From: Polyangiaceae bacterium
GTDB taxonomy: Bacteria; Myxococcota_A; Polyangia; Polyangiales; Polyangiaceae
Length of the DNA: 34,202 nt
Direction of reading: 5' to 3'
Assembly: GCA_025453595.1 (NCBI GenBank)
Contig: JALOQB010000024.1
Span: 1 to 34,202 of the forward strand
Below, in pieces: positions 1 to 7,583 of the stretch. Each line of letters starts with the position of its first letter. Position 1 is the stretch's first letter. Position numbers and translations under genes: made by a program. A model generated the notes under the pieces. The model was not told the DNA's origin. It saw only the letters and a list, made by a program, of their open reading frames with translations, and searched no databases.

Positions 1-667
1 CGAGACCAGCACAAAAGAACCAGGATTGGTCTTTCTATGTCCGACCCGAAGCGTGGTGGACCCCGGCGTGAACGCCGGGGGATGCTGCTATTCGCTCAAC
101 GCGCGCCAGGGCGTGCGCTACCACCTGCAGGAGGGGCTCTCGGTGCTCGACCCGGAGACCATGCGGCCCGTCCCTCCGGACGGCGAGACGATGGGGGAGG
201 TGATGTTCCGGGGCAACATCACGATGAAAGGGTACCTGAAGAACCCCGCGGCCTCCGCCCAGAGCTTCGAGGGAGGGTGGTTCCATACAGGTGACCTCGG
301 GGTGGTGATGCCCGACGGGTACGTCAAGATCAAGGATCGCAGCAAGGACATCATCATCTCGGGGGGCGAGAACATCTCCAGCCTGGAGGTGGAGGACGCG
401 CTCCACCGCCACCCGGCGGTGCTGGCGGCCGCCGTGGTGGCCAGGCCCGACCCGCGCTGGGGCGAGACGCCATGCGCCTTCATCGAGCTACGCCCTGGCG
501 CGGCCGCCACCGCCGAGGAGCTGATCGCCCACTGCCGCAGCCACCTGGCGGGCTTCAAGGTGCCGCGCGCCATCGTCTTCGGGGAGCTGCCCCGGACCTC
601 GACCGGCAAGGTGCAAAAATTCGAGCTACGAGCGCGGGTCGGCTCGGTCAGCGCCATCGACGTGTGA
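1..667 (+). CDS. AMP-forming acyl-CoA synthetase, C-terminal part; 5' side missing or disrupted
   Basis: C-terminal portion of an ANL-superfamily acyl-CoA synthetase, which activates fatty or related acids with ATP and CoA. Seen in sequence: a GEVMFRGNITMKGYLKNP block, the WFHTGDLG motif with the conserved Asp, the hinge and C-domain start DRSKDIIISGGENISS, and the catalytic lysine motif RTSTGKVQKF close to the C-terminus. Recognisable similarity starts near nt 95 (ARQGVRY). The roughly 30 codons before it (an open frame from nt 2, possible TTG start at 26) do not resemble the family and include the perfect inverted repeat at 61-80. Either the gene is broken by a rearrangement or the sequence is joined wrongly here. 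The adenylation core (P-loop region) is not in the window. The family call is firm; substrate is unknown. Confidence 0.8.
   Translation, partial: ETSTKEPGLVFLCPTRSVVDPGVNAGGCCYSLNARQGVRYHLQEGLSVLDPETMRPVPPDGETMGEVMFRGNITMKGYLKNPAASAQSFEGGWFHTGDLGVVMPDGYVKIKDRSKDIIISGGENISSLEVEDALHRHPAVLAAAVVARPDPRWGETPCAFIELRPGAAATAEELIAHCRSHLAGFKVPRAIVFGELPRTSTGKVQKFELRARVGSVSAIDV
61..80. repeat. Perfect 8-bp inverted repeat (hairpin) inside the 5' region of the synthetase remnant
   Basis: CCCCGGCG (61-68), TGAA loop, CGCCGGGG (73-80). It lies just upstream of where acyl-CoA synthetase similarity begins. No T-run follows, so it is not a canonical terminator on either strand. It may be the end of an inserted repeat or a remnant of whatever interrupted the gene. 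Confidence 0.5.
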
Positions 668-684
668 GCGGCAACCGCGGGGTC

Positions 685-1089
685 TCACCCGGGCAGCCGC
701 GCGAGCAGCGTGGCCGCCGAGAGCACCTCGAAGCCCAGGCCCGCCGGGAAGTGCCGGGGGTTGCCGGTGAGCACCGCGCCGTCAGGCACCGCGAGGCAGA
801 GGTCGATGAAGGGGCGATCTCCCTCGTCGGTGAGGAGCACCGCCGAGGGGGGCACGGGGTGCACCCGCAGCGCCGGGCCGAGCAAGGCGCCGAGCAGCTC
901 CTGCCGCCGGGCGGGCGCCACGGCGCGGAACTTGGGCCGCGCGAGCACCTCGCGGTACTCGGCCTCGACGGCCTCGCTCACCGCGACGCGCACCCCGCAG
1001 GCAAGCAGCGCCGCGAGGCACCTGTCCGGCGTGCGGCCGGGGTGCAGCAGGGCAGAGACCAGGATGTTGGTGTCGATGACAAGGATCAC
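685..1089 (-). CDS. PIN-domain ribonuclease (PIN_3-like, putative toxin component)
   Basis: A 134-residue PIN-fold protein; members are Mg-dependent endoribonucleases, often toxins. With the GTG start at 1089 the acidic residues are Asp6 (VIDTN), Glu44 (EYREV), and Asp91 and Asp96 (DRPFIDL), followed by the TGNPRHFP segment typical of the family annotated as toxin-antitoxin toxin component, PIN family. An upstream ATG at 1143 would add 18 residues but would overlap the divergent neighbour's start, so GTG at 1089 is preferred. No antitoxin-like small gene is adjacent: downstream is the synthetase remnant and upstream is a divergent Thg1-like gene 44 nt away. RNA target is unknown. Confidence 0.8.
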   Translation of the reverse strand: MILVIDTNILVSALLHPGRTPDRCLAALLACGVRVAVSEAVEAEYREVLARPKFRAVAPARRQELLGALLGPALRVHPVPPSAVLLTDEGDRPFIDLCLAVPDGAVLTGNPRHFPAGLGFEVLSAATLLARLPG

Positions 1090-1133
1090 GCGTCGACCGG
1101 CAGCATACGCCTGCGCTAAGGTCGCGGTGCGCC

Positions 1134-1916
1134 ATGACGACACGACGCCCCTCTTCCTTCGAGCAGCTCGACCGCCGCATGAGGGTCTACGAGACCGCGC
1201 ACGACCACTGCGTGCTGCCCGGCGTGCACATCGTCGCCCGCATCGATGGCCGGTCGTTCTCCCAGCTGACCCGCGGTACCCTGGGCCTGCGCGAGCCCTA
1301 CGACGCCCGCATGCGGGCGGCCATGGAGGCCACGCTGACGCACCTCATGGTGCGCTGCGGCTTCTCGACCCTCTACGGCTACACCCAGAGCGACGAGCTA
1401 TCGGTGCTGCTGCGGCGCGATGAGGCCGCTTTTGGCCGCAAGGAGCGCAAGATCGTCTCGGTGCTCGCGGGGGAGGCGAGCGCCTGCTTCTCCCTCGCCA
1501 TGGGCGTCCACGGGGCCTTCGACGCGCGGGTCTGCCAGCTCCCTCGCGACGAGGACGTGGTCGATTACTTCCGCTGGCGCCAGGAGGACGCCCACCGCAA
1601 CGCGCTCAACGGCCACTGCTACTGGCTGCTACGGGGGCAAGGCATGACCGACGACGAGGCCACCCGCCGCCTCTCGGGCGCCTCCATCTCCCAGCGCAAC
1701 GAGCTGCTCTTCCAGCACGGCGTGAACTTCAACGACCTCCCCGCGTGGCAGCGCCGGGGCGTCGGCGCACGCTGGGAGCACCGCGAGACCCGCGGGGTCG
1801 ACCCCCGCTCCGGAGCCCCCGTCATCGGGTCCCACCGCGAGCTCATCCTCGATGCCTCCCTGCCCATGCGCGACGAGTACGATGCCATGGTGGCGACCCT
1901 GGTCCGCGCCCAGTGA
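1134..1916 (+). CDS. Thg1-like protein (3'-5' RNA polymerase, tRNA 5'-end repair / tRNA-His guanylyltransferase family)
   Basis: A 260-residue member of the Thg1 family, enzymes that add nucleotides to the 5' end of tRNA in the 3'-to-5' direction. Metal-binding carboxylates are visible: Asp38 in RIDGRSF and Asp87 in YGYTQSDE. Also present are the RKERKIVSVLAGEASACFS block, EDVVDYFRWRQEDAHRNAL, and CYWLLR. Bacterial homologues (Thg1-like proteins, including one from Myxococcus xanthus) are known to repair 5'-truncated tRNAs template-dependently rather than act only on tRNA-His, and that is the more likely role. ATG at 1134 has only 44 nt to the divergent PIN nuclease gene. Length is normal for the family. 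Confidence 0.93.
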   Translation: MTTRRPSSFEQLDRRMRVYETAHDHCVLPGVHIVARIDGRSFSQLTRGTLGLREPYDARMRAAMEATLTHLMVRCGFSTLYGYTQSDELSVLLRRDEAAFGRKERKIVSVLAGEASACFSLAMGVHGAFDARVCQLPRDEDVVDYFRWRQEDAHRNALNGHCYWLLRGQGMTDDEATRRLSGASISQRNELLFQHGVNFNDLPAWQRRGVGARWEHRETRGVDPRSGAPVIGSHRELILDASLPMRDEYDAMVATLVRAQ

Positions 1917-1920
1917 CCTG

Positions 1921-2142
1921 ATGGGTCTCCCGCCCTTGACGGCTGACGCCGCTGGCCCCACCCCGGCCTGCATGCCACACCTGCGCCGCGTTCTCTGGCA
2001 GGGGGTCCTTTTCTACCTCCTCCTGGCCCTGGGCCTCGGCCTGCTGACCCGCAACTGGCACGTCGCAGTCCATGGTTCCTTCGCCATAGCCATCCCCGTC
2101 CTGCTCTGGCTCGAAGCCCGCATCTCGTGCCGCCGGCCTTGA
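1921..2142 (+). CDS. Small putative membrane protein
   Basis: A 73-codon frame directly after the Thg1-like gene (5 nt after its stop). Two hydrophobic stretches (WQGVLFYLLLALGLGLL and HGSFAIAIPVLLWL) are separated by a short polar loop, so a two-helix inner-membrane protein is plausible. A second ATG at 1972 would give 56 residues starting just before the first helix. No strong ribosome binding site is seen for either. No family recognised; coding status is uncertain. The rest of 1917-2167 shows nothing else. Confidence 0.4.
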   Translation: MGLPPLTADAAGPTPACMPHLRRVLWQGVLFYLLLALGLGLLTRNWHVAVHGSFAIAIPVLLWLEARISCRRP

Positions 2143-2167
2143 AAGGGCCTCCGACCCACGCGGGGCG

Positions 2168-2974
2168 TCAACCCCAGGCCAGCCGCTCGATCCGGTCCAT
2201 GCGCAGGGCGAAGGCGCGGCGCGCCGAGGCCGCGCTGTCGGCCGAAAGCCCGGCCCGTGGGAAGGGGTTCACCTCGAGCAGATGCGCCCCCTCGCGCGTG
2301 AGGATGTAATCGACCCCCACGACCGAGAGCGCAAAGAGCGAGGCGACCCGGCGCGCATGCTCCACGAGCGCATCCGGGGGCTGCCAGGGTTCGACGACGG
2401 CGCCGGAGGCGTTCTTGATCCACGAGGACTCGTTGCGCACCGTGGCCCCGAACGCCTCCTCGTCGATCAGCAGCACACGCACCGACTCACCCTCGAAAAA
2501 AGGCTCGGCAGTCGCCACGCCCTCCCAGCTCGGGATATCCTCTGCCGACCGGATCAGGTGCTTGCCCTCGCCTCGATGCAGGTCCCCCACCTTGAGCACA
2601 TAGGGGAAAGGCAGGAGCGGTCTGGCTGTGGGGAGGCTCTGTACAACCGGATGGGCGACGAGCCCCGCGGCGACGCAGCGAGCCAGCACCTCGTGCCGCA
2701 CGGAGGCGGCGAGCAGGCGCGCCGGGTCGGGCCAGCAGGGGATGGCCGAGCCGACGAGCGTGCGCAGGTTGTGCCGCTCGGTGTCCTTGTCGAGCGCATC
2801 GGCGAAGTAGATGCAGCCGCGAAAGTCGTCCTCGCGGCTACGACGGCGATGGAGGCGACTGCCGGCAAAGTCAAACGTCACCGCCGAGAGCACCGGGGCC
2901 CAGTCCGGGCGGCTCCGGAGCAGCGGCAGCGTGACCGCCGGTTCGCCCGTCAGAAAGAGGTAGCGTGGGGCCAT
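2168..2974 (-). CDS. ATP-grasp domain protein (RimK-like)
   Basis: A 268-residue protein with an ATP-grasp fold, the class of ATP-dependent carboxylate-amine ligases. Visible features: Lys128 in VLKVGD followed by the glycine-containing loop HRGEGK (133-138); the AEPFFEGESVRVLLI strand (157-170) that carries the adenine-contacting carboxylate; and the metal-binding end VVGVDYIL (218-225), LLEVNPFPRAG (232-242) with Glu234 and Asn236. The N-terminal 110 residues form the pre-ATP-grasp part. ATG at 2974 is chosen because residues upstream in frame are low complexity. It is divergent from the beta-propeller gene. Substrates cannot be deduced; similar myxobacterial proteins are usually listed as hypothetical or RimK-family. 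Confidence 0.75.
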   Translation of the reverse strand: MAPRYLFLTGEPAVTLPLLRSRPDWAPVLSAVTFDFAGSRLHRRRSREDDFRGCIYFADALDKDTERHNLRTLVGSAIPCWPDPARLLAASVRHEVLARCVAAGLVAHPVVQSLPTARPLLPFPYVLKVGDLHRGEGKHLIRSAEDIPSWEGVATAEPFFEGESVRVLLIDEEAFGATVRNESSWIKNASGAVVEPWQPPDALVEHARRVASLFALSVVGVDYILTREGAHLLEVNPFPRAGLSADSAASARRAFALRMDRIERLAWG

Positions 2975-3111
2975 GGGCACCAGGATAAATCCTGTCGTCG
3001 GCTCCGGGGGGCGCTCCGACCGTGATACACAGGAGGGTCTCCTCTCGATCGCCCGGCGGCCTGTTCGCGCCAGAGCGAGGCCCACGCCCTCTTCGCCCCC
3101 TCGGAGCCCCT

Positions 3112-4395
3112 TTGACCACCGCTCGCAAGAACACCAAGGTTTCCCCCAGGGCCGAGATCCCTGTGGTCGAGGCTCCCCTCCGCTGGAAGCTGATCCCCCC
3201 GAACAAGGTGCGCTTTCGCTCCCTGCTTCAGCTGGTCGAAGGGCACCTCTGGCTGGTTGACACCCGGCACGTCGTCTACCGCGTCAGTCTCGAAGGGGAG
3301 GTGGTGCAGAGCTGGCAGCTCCCGGTGCCGATCGTCGAGCTGCTCGTCGATGGCGACAAGGTGCATCCCCGCGATGATACCGGGATGCTGTTCGATCTCT
3401 CGGGCAAGCAGCCGCTTCCCTTCCAGCAACATGGCCAGCTCTCGCCGCTCCCCCGCCTGCTCTTGCATCAAGGCAAGCAGGTCGTGCTCGGCAAGAAGGG
3501 GGTCGTCTCCGCCTACAACCTCAAGGGCAAGGAGCTCTGGAGCGTCACCGTCGCGGGGGCGACCCGTTGCTGGCTTTTCTGCGCCGACGATGACGGGATC
3601 TACCTCGACGCCGGCGGGAGCGTCCACGCACTCGACTGGAAGGGGAAGCCGCGCTGGACGACGGAGGTCTCGAAGAAGGCCCTCCGGTACTCGTGGCAGA
3701 GCCGGCACCACCTCTACGTCTCCAGCCCGCACGAGGGGATCTTCGTGCTCGATAAATCCGGCGAGCTCGTGGCGCACAGCCCATCCGGCAAGAACGTGGG
3801 TTCTGCCACGACGAGCGAGGACGAAGCACGCTTCTTCACCACAGGCCGCGGACGCGTCGTCAGCTGGTCCGGCACCGGCGAGAGGCTCTGGGAAATCAGG
3901 TACACCTCGGATCTTACCCACGAGACCTGTACCTCCGGTGACCGGGTCTACATCGCAGGCTTCCGGTGTGGGCTGGCTGGCATCGACATCTCCTCGAAGG
4001 CCCGCTCGGAAGCGGCGCAAGAGAAGCTCCCCGACCTCGTGACCCGGAAGGTGGAGGCCCTCACCGCGGCGCCAGCGACGGCGACCCCCTCCCCTGCCAG
4101 GGCAAGCAAGGCCCCCGCCAGGGCGACGGCGAAGCCCCCCCTCAAGGCGGCTCGTCAGGGTGCGCCGGGCAAGCCGCAGACCCCCGCGAGCGCCGCTGCG
4201 GTGACGATCGAGTGCTTCCTCGAAGGCAAGGAGATCCGGGCGCGCGTGGTGAGCAAGGGGTACCACGGCGACTGGGCGTGCCAGTTCCCCCGGGCGCTGC
4301 GCATCGCAGGCGCACGTTACCAGGTGGATGGCGTGGTCGAGTCAAAGACAGGTGATTTCTATCGCATCGTGGGCGGTGTCCGCCGGCTGACGTGA
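3112..4395 (+). CDS. PQQ/WD40-like beta-propeller protein with a distinct C-terminal domain
   Basis: About 427 residues. The N-terminal two thirds consist of repeated units such as LWLVDTRHVVYRVSLEG, VVSAYNLKGKELWSV, VHALDWKGKPRWTT, IFVLDKSGELVAH and VVSWSGTGERLWEI, the signature of a PQQ-like propeller with about seven blades. No signal peptide is visible, so a cytoplasmic location is likely. An Ala/Pro/Lys linker (nt about 4060-4195) leads to a compact ~60-residue C-terminal domain (IRARVVSKGYHGDWACQFPR ... GDFYRIVGGVRRL) that I do not recognise by name. TTG at 3112 has GGAG five bases upstream; a GTG at 3022 would add 30 residues of unconserved-looking sequence. Likely a scaffold; no enzyme motif is seen. 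Confidence 0.7.
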   Translation: MTTARKNTKVSPRAEIPVVEAPLRWKLIPPNKVRFRSLLQLVEGHLWLVDTRHVVYRVSLEGEVVQSWQLPVPIVELLVDGDKVHPRDDTGMLFDLSGKQPLPFQQHGQLSPLPRLLLHQGKQVVLGKKGVVSAYNLKGKELWSVTVAGATRCWLFCADDDGIYLDAGGSVHALDWKGKPRWTTEVSKKALRYSWQSRHHLYVSSPHEGIFVLDKSGELVAHSPSGKNVGSATTSEDEARFFTTGRGRVVSWSGTGERLWEIRYTSDLTHETCTSGDRVYIAGFRCGLAGIDISSKARSEAAQEKLPDLVTRKVEALTAAPATATPSPARASKAPARATAKPPLKAARQGAPGKPQTPASAAAVTIECFLEGKEIRARVVSKGYHGDWACQFPRALRIAGARYQVDGVVESKTGDFYRIVGGVRRLT

Positions 4396-4403
4396 GGCCA
4401 GCT

Positions 4404-4976
4404 CTAGGGCAACGCTGCCGGCGGTCGGAGGACGAGCGAGACGCGGACCGTGAGCGGATAGGGGTCTTCTGGACCGATGTCGAAGGCATCTCCGTTCGGG
4501 GAGCCCCAGGCGTTGGTCCAGTCCCAGCCTTCCCCGACAGGCCCCGCATCCTTGCCGTTGATCACCCTGGAGAGGTTCTTGATCTCGCCGCTCTGCTCGT
4601 ACACGCCGACGCCGCGATCGATCTTCACCGCCATGCGGATGTACTCGGCGTCCTCCGGGTCCTCGGTCTCGATCGGGCGCTTCCAGCCGACCGTGTAAAA
4701 GATGGGCTGGGCGGCGGGGTTGGAGAGGGCGAGCACCTCGACACGGAGGGTGAAGGACCCGTCGGCGTAAGGGATCGGCCTGGTCCAGTCCTTCGGGACC
4801 TCCGGGGCGCAGAACTCCTCGAAGCTCGCGTAGTCCCGGGTGTGCTCGACGGGGCCCGTGTCGATCCAGAGCACATCGCGGGCCCCGAGGGGGAGCGGAG
4901 AGGTACCGCCCCCACGCTCGCTCTCGCTGCAGGCTCCGAGGGTCACGAACAGCAGAAAAGGGAGCGGGATCTTCAT
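4404..4976 (-). CDS. Lipoprotein of unknown function
   Basis: A 190-residue protein starting MKIPLPFLLFVTLGACSES: short basic n-region, hydrophobic core and a good lipobox (LGAC), so it should be a lipid-anchored envelope protein. The mature part is acidic and predicted beta-rich (FTLRVEVLALS, LTVRVSLVL) with a repeated Asp-Pro/Glu-Asp character. It follows the cysteine-rich lipoprotein gene with only 7 nt between stop and start, so the two are very likely cotranscribed and may act together. An alternative start at 5003 would put nine residues before the signal and overlap the upstream gene. No family recognised. Confidence 0.75.
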   Translation of the reverse strand: MKIPLPFLLFVTLGACSESERGGGTSPLPLGARDVLWIDTGPVEHTRDYASFEEFCAPEVPKDWTRPIPYADGSFTLRVEVLALSNPAAQPIFYTVGWKRPIETEDPEDAEYIRMAVKIDRGVGVYEQSGEIKNLSRVINGKDAGPVGEGWDWTNAWGSPNGDAFDIGPEDPYPLTVRVSLVLRPPAALP

Positions 4977-4983
4977 CCGGACC

Positions 4984-6354
4984 TCACGGAGTACAGGCGC
5001 CAAGACCGAGGGATTCGAAGCTCCGCTCCTCGTCGGTGCCAGGGGAGAGGATCACCGGGTTGCAGGCCAGACCATCGGGGCAGTCCGTGCCCTCCAGGCG
5101 GCAGAAGCGCTGGCAGGTCACCTCGCCGTCGGAACCTCTCACACAGATCCCCGTTCGCTGCGCATCCCCGCCGCAGCTGGACCCCACCTCCCCATCGCAC
5201 GGGGCGCCGAAAGCGCTGCCATCCAGGTCGTCATCCAGCTCCGAGCAGAGCCCTCCGAAGTGACAGTCCCCCTGGCCACACAGGTAAGTCGTCTCGATCT
5301 CCTTGCTTGTATGAAGCTTGAGCCAGCATCGGCCCACCGGGCACCCGGGGTCTTTGCCGAAGTAATCGCACTGCCGGAAGCAGTGGTCGTAGTGCCAGTA
5401 CACCGCATGCGTCGCGCAGACGTGACCCGGGCCGCAGCCGGTGGCGATCTGCCTTGGTTCGCAGCTCCGTCCGGTGTCGGGGCGGGTCACGGGCTCCGGG
5501 GTGTCGGGCCCCTGGGCCTTGCAGATGCCGGTCTTGCCCACGTAATCAACCGGGATGCAGTCTTGCCCCTCGGGGCAAGCTCCGGAAGTGAACGGAGCGC
5601 AGCGGGTGTAGCAGGCGCCGGTCTTGAAAAAAGGATCCTGCGTCTGGCAAACCCCTTCGGCGGGGCAGGAGGTCTCCCCCGGGGAGCATGAGACCTCGAC
5701 GCAGCGCCGGGAGGCCGGATCGCACACCTGGAGCTGAGCATTGGGGCAATCCGAGGACGCCAGGCAAGGCTGGCCGGGGACCGGACGAGTGTCCACCGCC
5801 GCCTCTCCGAGCTGGAAGCAACGCTGGTCCTGATGAACCCCCTGGAACGAGTGCAACGCCACCTCGTCGAGGTGCTGGAAGGTCACCCCGCGCAGCGTTC
5901 CCTTGAGGATGCCTCGATCCGTGTCCACCTCCTCGATCTCGAGGACGCCTCGGTTCGCGAGGGCGAGCTGGAAGTGATCGCCGCTCCCTTCGTAGCTGAC
6001 AAAGACGCAGTGACGGCACTTCCCCGTGTCCTGGGGCTCCCGGGAAAGGTCAACAACCCCGGGCAGGAGGTCGCCACCTTTCTCCTTCAGCTTGATCCCG
6101 AGGGCCTGCCACCCCTCGCCCAGCGAGGGCTCCACCCCCGCGCTGTAGCTGGCCGTGAACCAGCCGCTGTTCGCCGTCGCGCTGAAGCGAAACGAGGCCA
6201 CCTGGAGCGCCTCGCAGCCCACGCCGCTGCTGCCGCCGGCGCAGCGCGCATCAGCGCAGGAGGGGAGCAACCCGGAGGAGCGTTCTCCCTCCTCGCACGA
6301 TGCCCCACCCAGGAGCACCAGCAGACCCGCGAGCACCTTCTCGGGGGAACCCAT
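4984..6354 (-). CDS. Cysteine-rich lipoprotein, myxobacterial type
   Basis: A 456-residue protein with a lipoprotein signal (MGSPEKVLAGLLVLLGGASC; Cys20 would be lipidated). After a short Cys-containing linker comes a beta-domain of about 150 residues (SFRFSATANSGWF to about HSFQG). The C-terminal half is built of repeated small disulfide modules with spacings such as C-x5-DCPN-x5-VCDP-x4-RCVEVSC, CPAEGVC and ACPEGQDCIPV. Such proteins are abundant on myxobacterial surfaces; function unknown, perhaps protein or polysaccharide binding. ATG at 6354 is selected because it starts the signal peptide; upstream codons to 6408 look non-coding. It is the first gene of a two-gene unit with the lipoprotein at 4404-4976. 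Confidence 0.8.
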   Translation of the reverse strand: MGSPEKVLAGLLVLLGGASCEEGERSSGLLPSCADARCAGGSSGVGCEALQVASFRFSATANSGWFTASYSAGVEPSLGEGWQALGIKLKEKGGDLLPGVVDLSREPQDTGKCRHCVFVSYEGSGDHFQLALANRGVLEIEEVDTDRGILKGTLRGVTFQHLDEVALHSFQGVHQDQRCFQLGEAAVDTRPVPGQPCLASSDCPNAQLQVCDPASRRCVEVSCSPGETSCPAEGVCQTQDPFFKTGACYTRCAPFTSGACPEGQDCIPVDYVGKTGICKAQGPDTPEPVTRPDTGRSCEPRQIATGCGPGHVCATHAVYWHYDHCFRQCDYFGKDPGCPVGRCWLKLHTSKEIETTYLCGQGDCHFGGLCSELDDDLDGSAFGAPCDGEVGSSCGGDAQRTGICVRGSDGEVTCQRFCRLEGTDCPDGLACNPVILSPGTDEERSFESLGLGACTP

Positions 6355-6441
6355 GCACCGCATCGTAGCGAGCCCGACCGCAGGCCGCCAGACCCTCGTG
6401 CGAGCCAATTCAGGGCGATACAGCCCCGGAGCACAGGCGCC

Positions 6442-7191
6442 TCAAGCGGTGAGGATCTCGCACCCCTCGCGGGTCACCAGGACGGTGTGCTCGAACTGGG
6501 CGGACAGGGAGCCATCCGCGGTGACCACGGTCCAGCCGTCGGCCAGCATCTGCACCTCGGGGCCCCCCAGGTTGATCATGGGCTCGATGGTCAGGGCCAT
6601 GCCGGCCTTGAGGCGGATCCCGCTGCCGCGGCGCCCGGTGTGGGGCACGTGCGGGGGCGCATGCATCGCACGGCCGATGCCGTGGCCACCGAAATCCCGG
6701 ACCACGCTGCACCCCTCCTGGCGAGCCACCTCCTCGATGGCGGCGCCGATGTCGCCGAGCCGGGCGTTCTCCCGCACCTGGGCCACGCCCACGTCACGGC
6801 AGCGGCGAGCCACCTCCACCAGCCGCCTGGCCTCCTCGCTCACCTCCCCGATCAGGAAGGTCGCCGACGTGTCCCCGTGGAAACCATCCAGCATCGTGGT
6901 CACATCCACGTTCACGATGTCCCCCGGTTGAAGCACCTCGTCCCGCCGGGGGATCCCGTGGCACACCACGCGGTTCCGGCTGGTGCACACCGCCGCAGGA
7001 AACCCCTGGTACCCAAGCTGGCTCGGGCGACCGCCGCGTCGCAGGGTGTCTTCACGGACCCACTCGTCGATCTGCGCCGTGCTCACCCCCGGGGCGAGCC
7101 GGGCGCCGACCCAGGCGAGGGTGGCGGCGGCGGCCTTCCCCGCGGCTCGCATCCTCGCCATCGCGCTTGTAGAGAAGATCTCTATGGCCAT
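6442..7191 (-). CDS. map: Methionine aminopeptidase, type I
   Basis: Removes the initiator methionine from nascent proteins in the cytoplasm. With the ATG at 7191 the protein has 249 residues and begins MAIEIFSTSAMARMRAAG, matching the usual type I N-terminus. All five metal ligands are present: Asp96 (VNVDVT), Asp107 (HGDTSA), His170 (GGHGIG), Glu203 (TIEPM) and Glu234 (FEHTV), and the substrate-positioning His79 (VCHGIP). No N-terminal zinc finger or SH3 extension, so it is the short bacterial form. An open frame continues upstream to 7284 but lacks family similarity. It is divergent from the LysR-like gene across 110 nt; no ribosomal protein or secY neighbour is present, unlike the usual map context. 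Confidence 0.95.
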   Translation of the reverse strand: MAIEIFSTSAMARMRAAGKAAAATLAWVGARLAPGVSTAQIDEWVREDTLRRGGRPSQLGYQGFPAAVCTSRNRVVCHGIPRRDEVLQPGDIVNVDVTTMLDGFHGDTSATFLIGEVSEEARRLVEVARRCRDVGVAQVRENARLGDIGAAIEEVARQEGCSVVRDFGGHGIGRAMHAPPHVPHTGRRGSGIRLKAGMALTIEPMINLGGPEVQMLADGWTVVTADGSLSAQFEHTVLVTREGCEILTA

Positions 7192-7301
7192 GACCTCAGG
7201 GATGGCAAGGGGACGGCCCGCGGTCCAATACCGTCTGGGTATGGCAGGCGGGCCCTCTGGACGGCGCCCCGGGGCCCGCGTCATGCTAGAGGGTAGAGAT
7301 C

Positions 7302-7583
7302 ATGAGCCTGAGCCAGCTACGCTATTTCGTGGCGGTCGCCGAGGAGGGCAACGTGGGGCGCGCGGCGCGGCGGCTGCACATCGCCCAGCCCCCGCTGAGC
7401 CGCCAGCTCCGCAGCCTGGAAGACGAGCTGGGGGCGCCGCTGTTCGCCCGGACACCGCGGGGGATGAGGCTGCTGCCGGAGGGGGAGGTGTTCCTCCAGC
7501 ACGCGCGGTCGATCCTGGAGCAGGTCGAGCGAGCGAGGGCGGCGGTGCAGGGGGTGGCGGGGGCAGCGCCGAGGTCTGGATGA
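7302..7583 (+). CDS. LysR-type DNA-binding domain protein lacking the effector domain
   Basis: 93 residues. Positions 1-60 are a complete LysR winged helix-turn-helix ([23 protein letters not shown], then [21 protein letters not shown] and [12 protein letters not shown]), followed by the start of the linker helix ([15 protein letters not shown]) and then a stop. LysR regulators are normally about 300 residues with a periplasmic-binding-protein-like effector domain, which is absent here: the sequence downstream encodes an unrelated beta protein in another frame. The stop overlaps the next ATG (ATGA at 7580-7583), implying translational coupling. It could be a dimeric DNA-binding protein or a decayed regulator. 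ATG at 7302 is preceded by GAGGGTAGAG. Confidence 0.8.
   Translation: MSLSQLRYFVAVAEEGNVGRAARRLHIAQPPLSRQLRSLEDELGAPLFARTPRGMRLLPEGEVFLQHARSILEQVERARAAVQGVAGAAPRSG

Noticed and set aside
61..80. Hairpin as an intrinsic terminator
   Set aside because: No T-run on either side and it lies within an open frame; kept only as a repeat.
685..1143. Complete toxin-antitoxin operon around the PIN gene
   Set aside because: No small antitoxin-like gene lies next to it on the same strand; the neighbours are a synthetase remnant and a divergent Thg1-like gene.
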